The notes under the pieces were generated by a model. That model ran no database searches, was not told where the DNA came from, and worked only from the letters and a program-made list of their open reading frames with translations. Source: Lumbricus terrestris (taxonomy: Eukaryota; Annelida; Clitellata; Crassiclitellata; Lumbricidae). From it: a stretch of 64,000 nt of DNA. The DNA lies in assembly GCA_949752735.1 (NCBI GenBank), contig OX457044.1, forward strand, positions 14,285,815 through 14,349,814, read 5' to 3'. The translations under genes were made by a program, and so were the position numbers. Every line of letters begins with the position of its first letter. Position 1 is the first letter of the stretch. Below, in pieces: positions 62,283-64,000 of the stretch.

Positions 62283-64000
62283 TAGAATTTGAATCTGCTG
62301 GCTTTCTCTACATCCCTGCAGGCTTTAGACTGTCTTTCTTTCATTTGTTTCCAGCTGTTAGGCTTGAGAACGACTTCTTCTCTTATTTGCTGATCATCAG
62401 TACAGTCTTGGCTAATGTGTATTGCCGTGTGAACCATCAGCCCTTCTCCTGCCTGGCCAGGTAATATTCAAACGACAGCCAACACTAATCCATGTCAAAC
62501 AAACAACCTACTTTATTCCAGCTTCAAACGCAATGCCAACCGTTCCATAGATGCCAAGTAGAGGCAAAAGACAACGAAACTGGACCTTTCCGGCCATAAC
62601 CCCTTCTTCACATCTTTATTCACCTCTGTCAACTCATCATTGCGATCAAGCACAAGTCGTTATAAATTGCAAAATGTTTAGCTGGCTACAGGGATTAGAC
62701 TAGAAAAATACACAGCAAATATAGAACTCATTCAGCAATTCATCACCTGAGAATTATCTTCGCGTATCTCCATTTTTGAGAATTCAGAAATAATCAAGGT
62801 AGAAGTTTTGGTAAAATTTTACGGAAAAAAAGAAATTCAGGCCAATAAACGTCAGGCACAGACATCACATTAAAACATCAACATCAGGGACAGTCGTGCA
62901 AGTGAGGCGTAAACAATTCGTTTAAAAACATTAACTTTTAAAATTGTTTTAGCAAATTTGTGAATTTTTTTATAAAATGGATTTAAATAAATTGCAAGTC
63001 ATCCTCACGAAAATATAGACATGAAATGATAAAAAAAAGCAATTCGCAATTCACAATTGTTAGCGAGTGTGTTTGTTTCAATGTTCGCGGATATAATACC
63101 AATTTTAAGAAAAGTTTTTAATTCCCTGGACATACGACACTATAGTACAATGAAGTGAGCAGTGAATTGAGGCCAGTGTATTGATTGTCGTATCTCCTTA
63201 TCGTCCAATCAATGGAGAACTTTCTCTGAACATACAGCAAGGTACTTCTAAACCGTGAATATTAGAGATTTGGAAAAAAATTCTGGAATGGACATACGAC
63301 ATGTAGTTTTCGTTGAATATCTTTAACACGATCCTTTGTATCTCCTAGCAATTAAAGCTGAAGAAAGATAAACAAAATGTCTGCCACAAATCAAGTCTAA
63401 ACTGCATTTTGGAAGAAAAAAAATGGAGATATGACAGGATGATTTTCAGGCGAAGAGTTGTCAATCTTTGAAAAGAACAAAGTGATATCTCTGATTGGCC
63501 AGGATGACGAAACACCCGGTCCTGTAGTTGTCATAGGGGATTAAACACGTTTGTTCCATACATACATACACTAAACTAAGCAACCAAAAAGATGTTGGGG
63601 TGACGTCTTGATTCCCAGCTCAGTTTCATAGAGTCTGCAAATATTTAACATTACCCGCAGATTTTGACTTGCGTTTGTGCAATGTGGTAATGCGTACAAT
63701 TTTACACCAGCTCTCTTTGACAACTATGACACTGGCCACACTGACACATTCCAACAGTTGACTGACATTTGATGATATGCACCATGTTCCCTAGTTCACT
63801 CTAACTCATCAATCGTATTTTGAAGCAGTATACGTGGAGCAGTAAACACACAGGTATTTTTTATACTACAGGTCAATCTCAATAAATGACTGGAGAGCAA
63901 TATTTCACATGATACACTTTCTACAATCTTTTGTCAATACAGTCATAATTCTTGCACAACATTGAATCATTATTTACTTCGGTCCAATTCATTTCTCAAC
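62283..64000. other. AT-rich DNA without a recognised gene
   Basis: Short frames only. Loosely similar segments containing GGACATACGACA occur near 63130 and 63290, perhaps an old repeat. A (CATA)n run lies at 63558. Confidence 0.45.

Overview
The window is nuclear DNA from an animal, most likely a marine or other aquatic invertebrate. It is AT-rich and has intron-containing genes with GT-AG junctions. It carries a very mixed load of decayed transposons: Ty3/gypsy, copia, BEL/Pao, several LINE lineages, a tRNA-derived SINE, hAT elements and MITEs. The species cannot be named from the sequence alone. No bacterial operon, CRISPR array, rRNA gene or intact tRNA gene is present.

Layout. 1-3 kb: AT-rich non-coding DNA with short direct repeats. 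3-10.2 kb: a broken Ty3/gypsy pol, an intronless broken PIM-type protein kinase directly downstream of it, and a second, internally deleted gypsy (gag joined to integrase). 11.6-14.2 kb: a structurally complete non-autonomous LTR retrotransposon with two 383-bp LTRs that read as identical and a 4-bp target duplication. 15.3-16.1 kb: a LINE reverse-transcriptase fragment. 17-21.7 kb: the longest open frame, a 924-residue protein resembling the DUF7869 family, with a tandem-repeat N-terminus and a recurring motif on both sides of it. 22.5-25 kb: copia remnants with one LTR, then a gypsy integrase tail. 25.5-27.2 kb: a deleted BEL/Pao element with both LTRs. 28.8-35.4 kb: a ZBED-type hAT transposase gene split by two LTR retrotransposons, each with an exact target duplication. 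35.5-42 kb: LINE remnants, one containing a minisatellite grown from its own reverse-transcriptase sequence.

Host genes. The clearest host gene is a ZNRF1/2 orthologue (zinc/RING finger E3 ubiquitin ligase) on the minus strand. Exon 1 is at 55.4-55.7 kb and exon 2 at 46.0 kb, with matching splice phases. The RING exon(s) are not seen and should lie further along the minus strand. The 9.3-kb intron holds a SINE, LINE tails and a 42-bp minisatellite. Weaker candidates are a minus-strand terminal exon at 59.0-59.2 kb and a plus-strand first exon at 60.35 kb behind a TATA/CRE promoter-like block. 61.3-62.3 kb holds two MITEs, one inside the other, each with an 8-bp target duplication.

How the parts relate. 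Most of the window is a record of repeated insertion and decay. Several LTR elements (11.6, 25.5, 30.4 and 33.2 kb) have terminal repeats but no reverse transcriptase, so any copying would have relied on enzymes supplied in trans. The SINE shares its 3' tail with a LINE 7 kb away, which points to the LINE that probably mobilised it.
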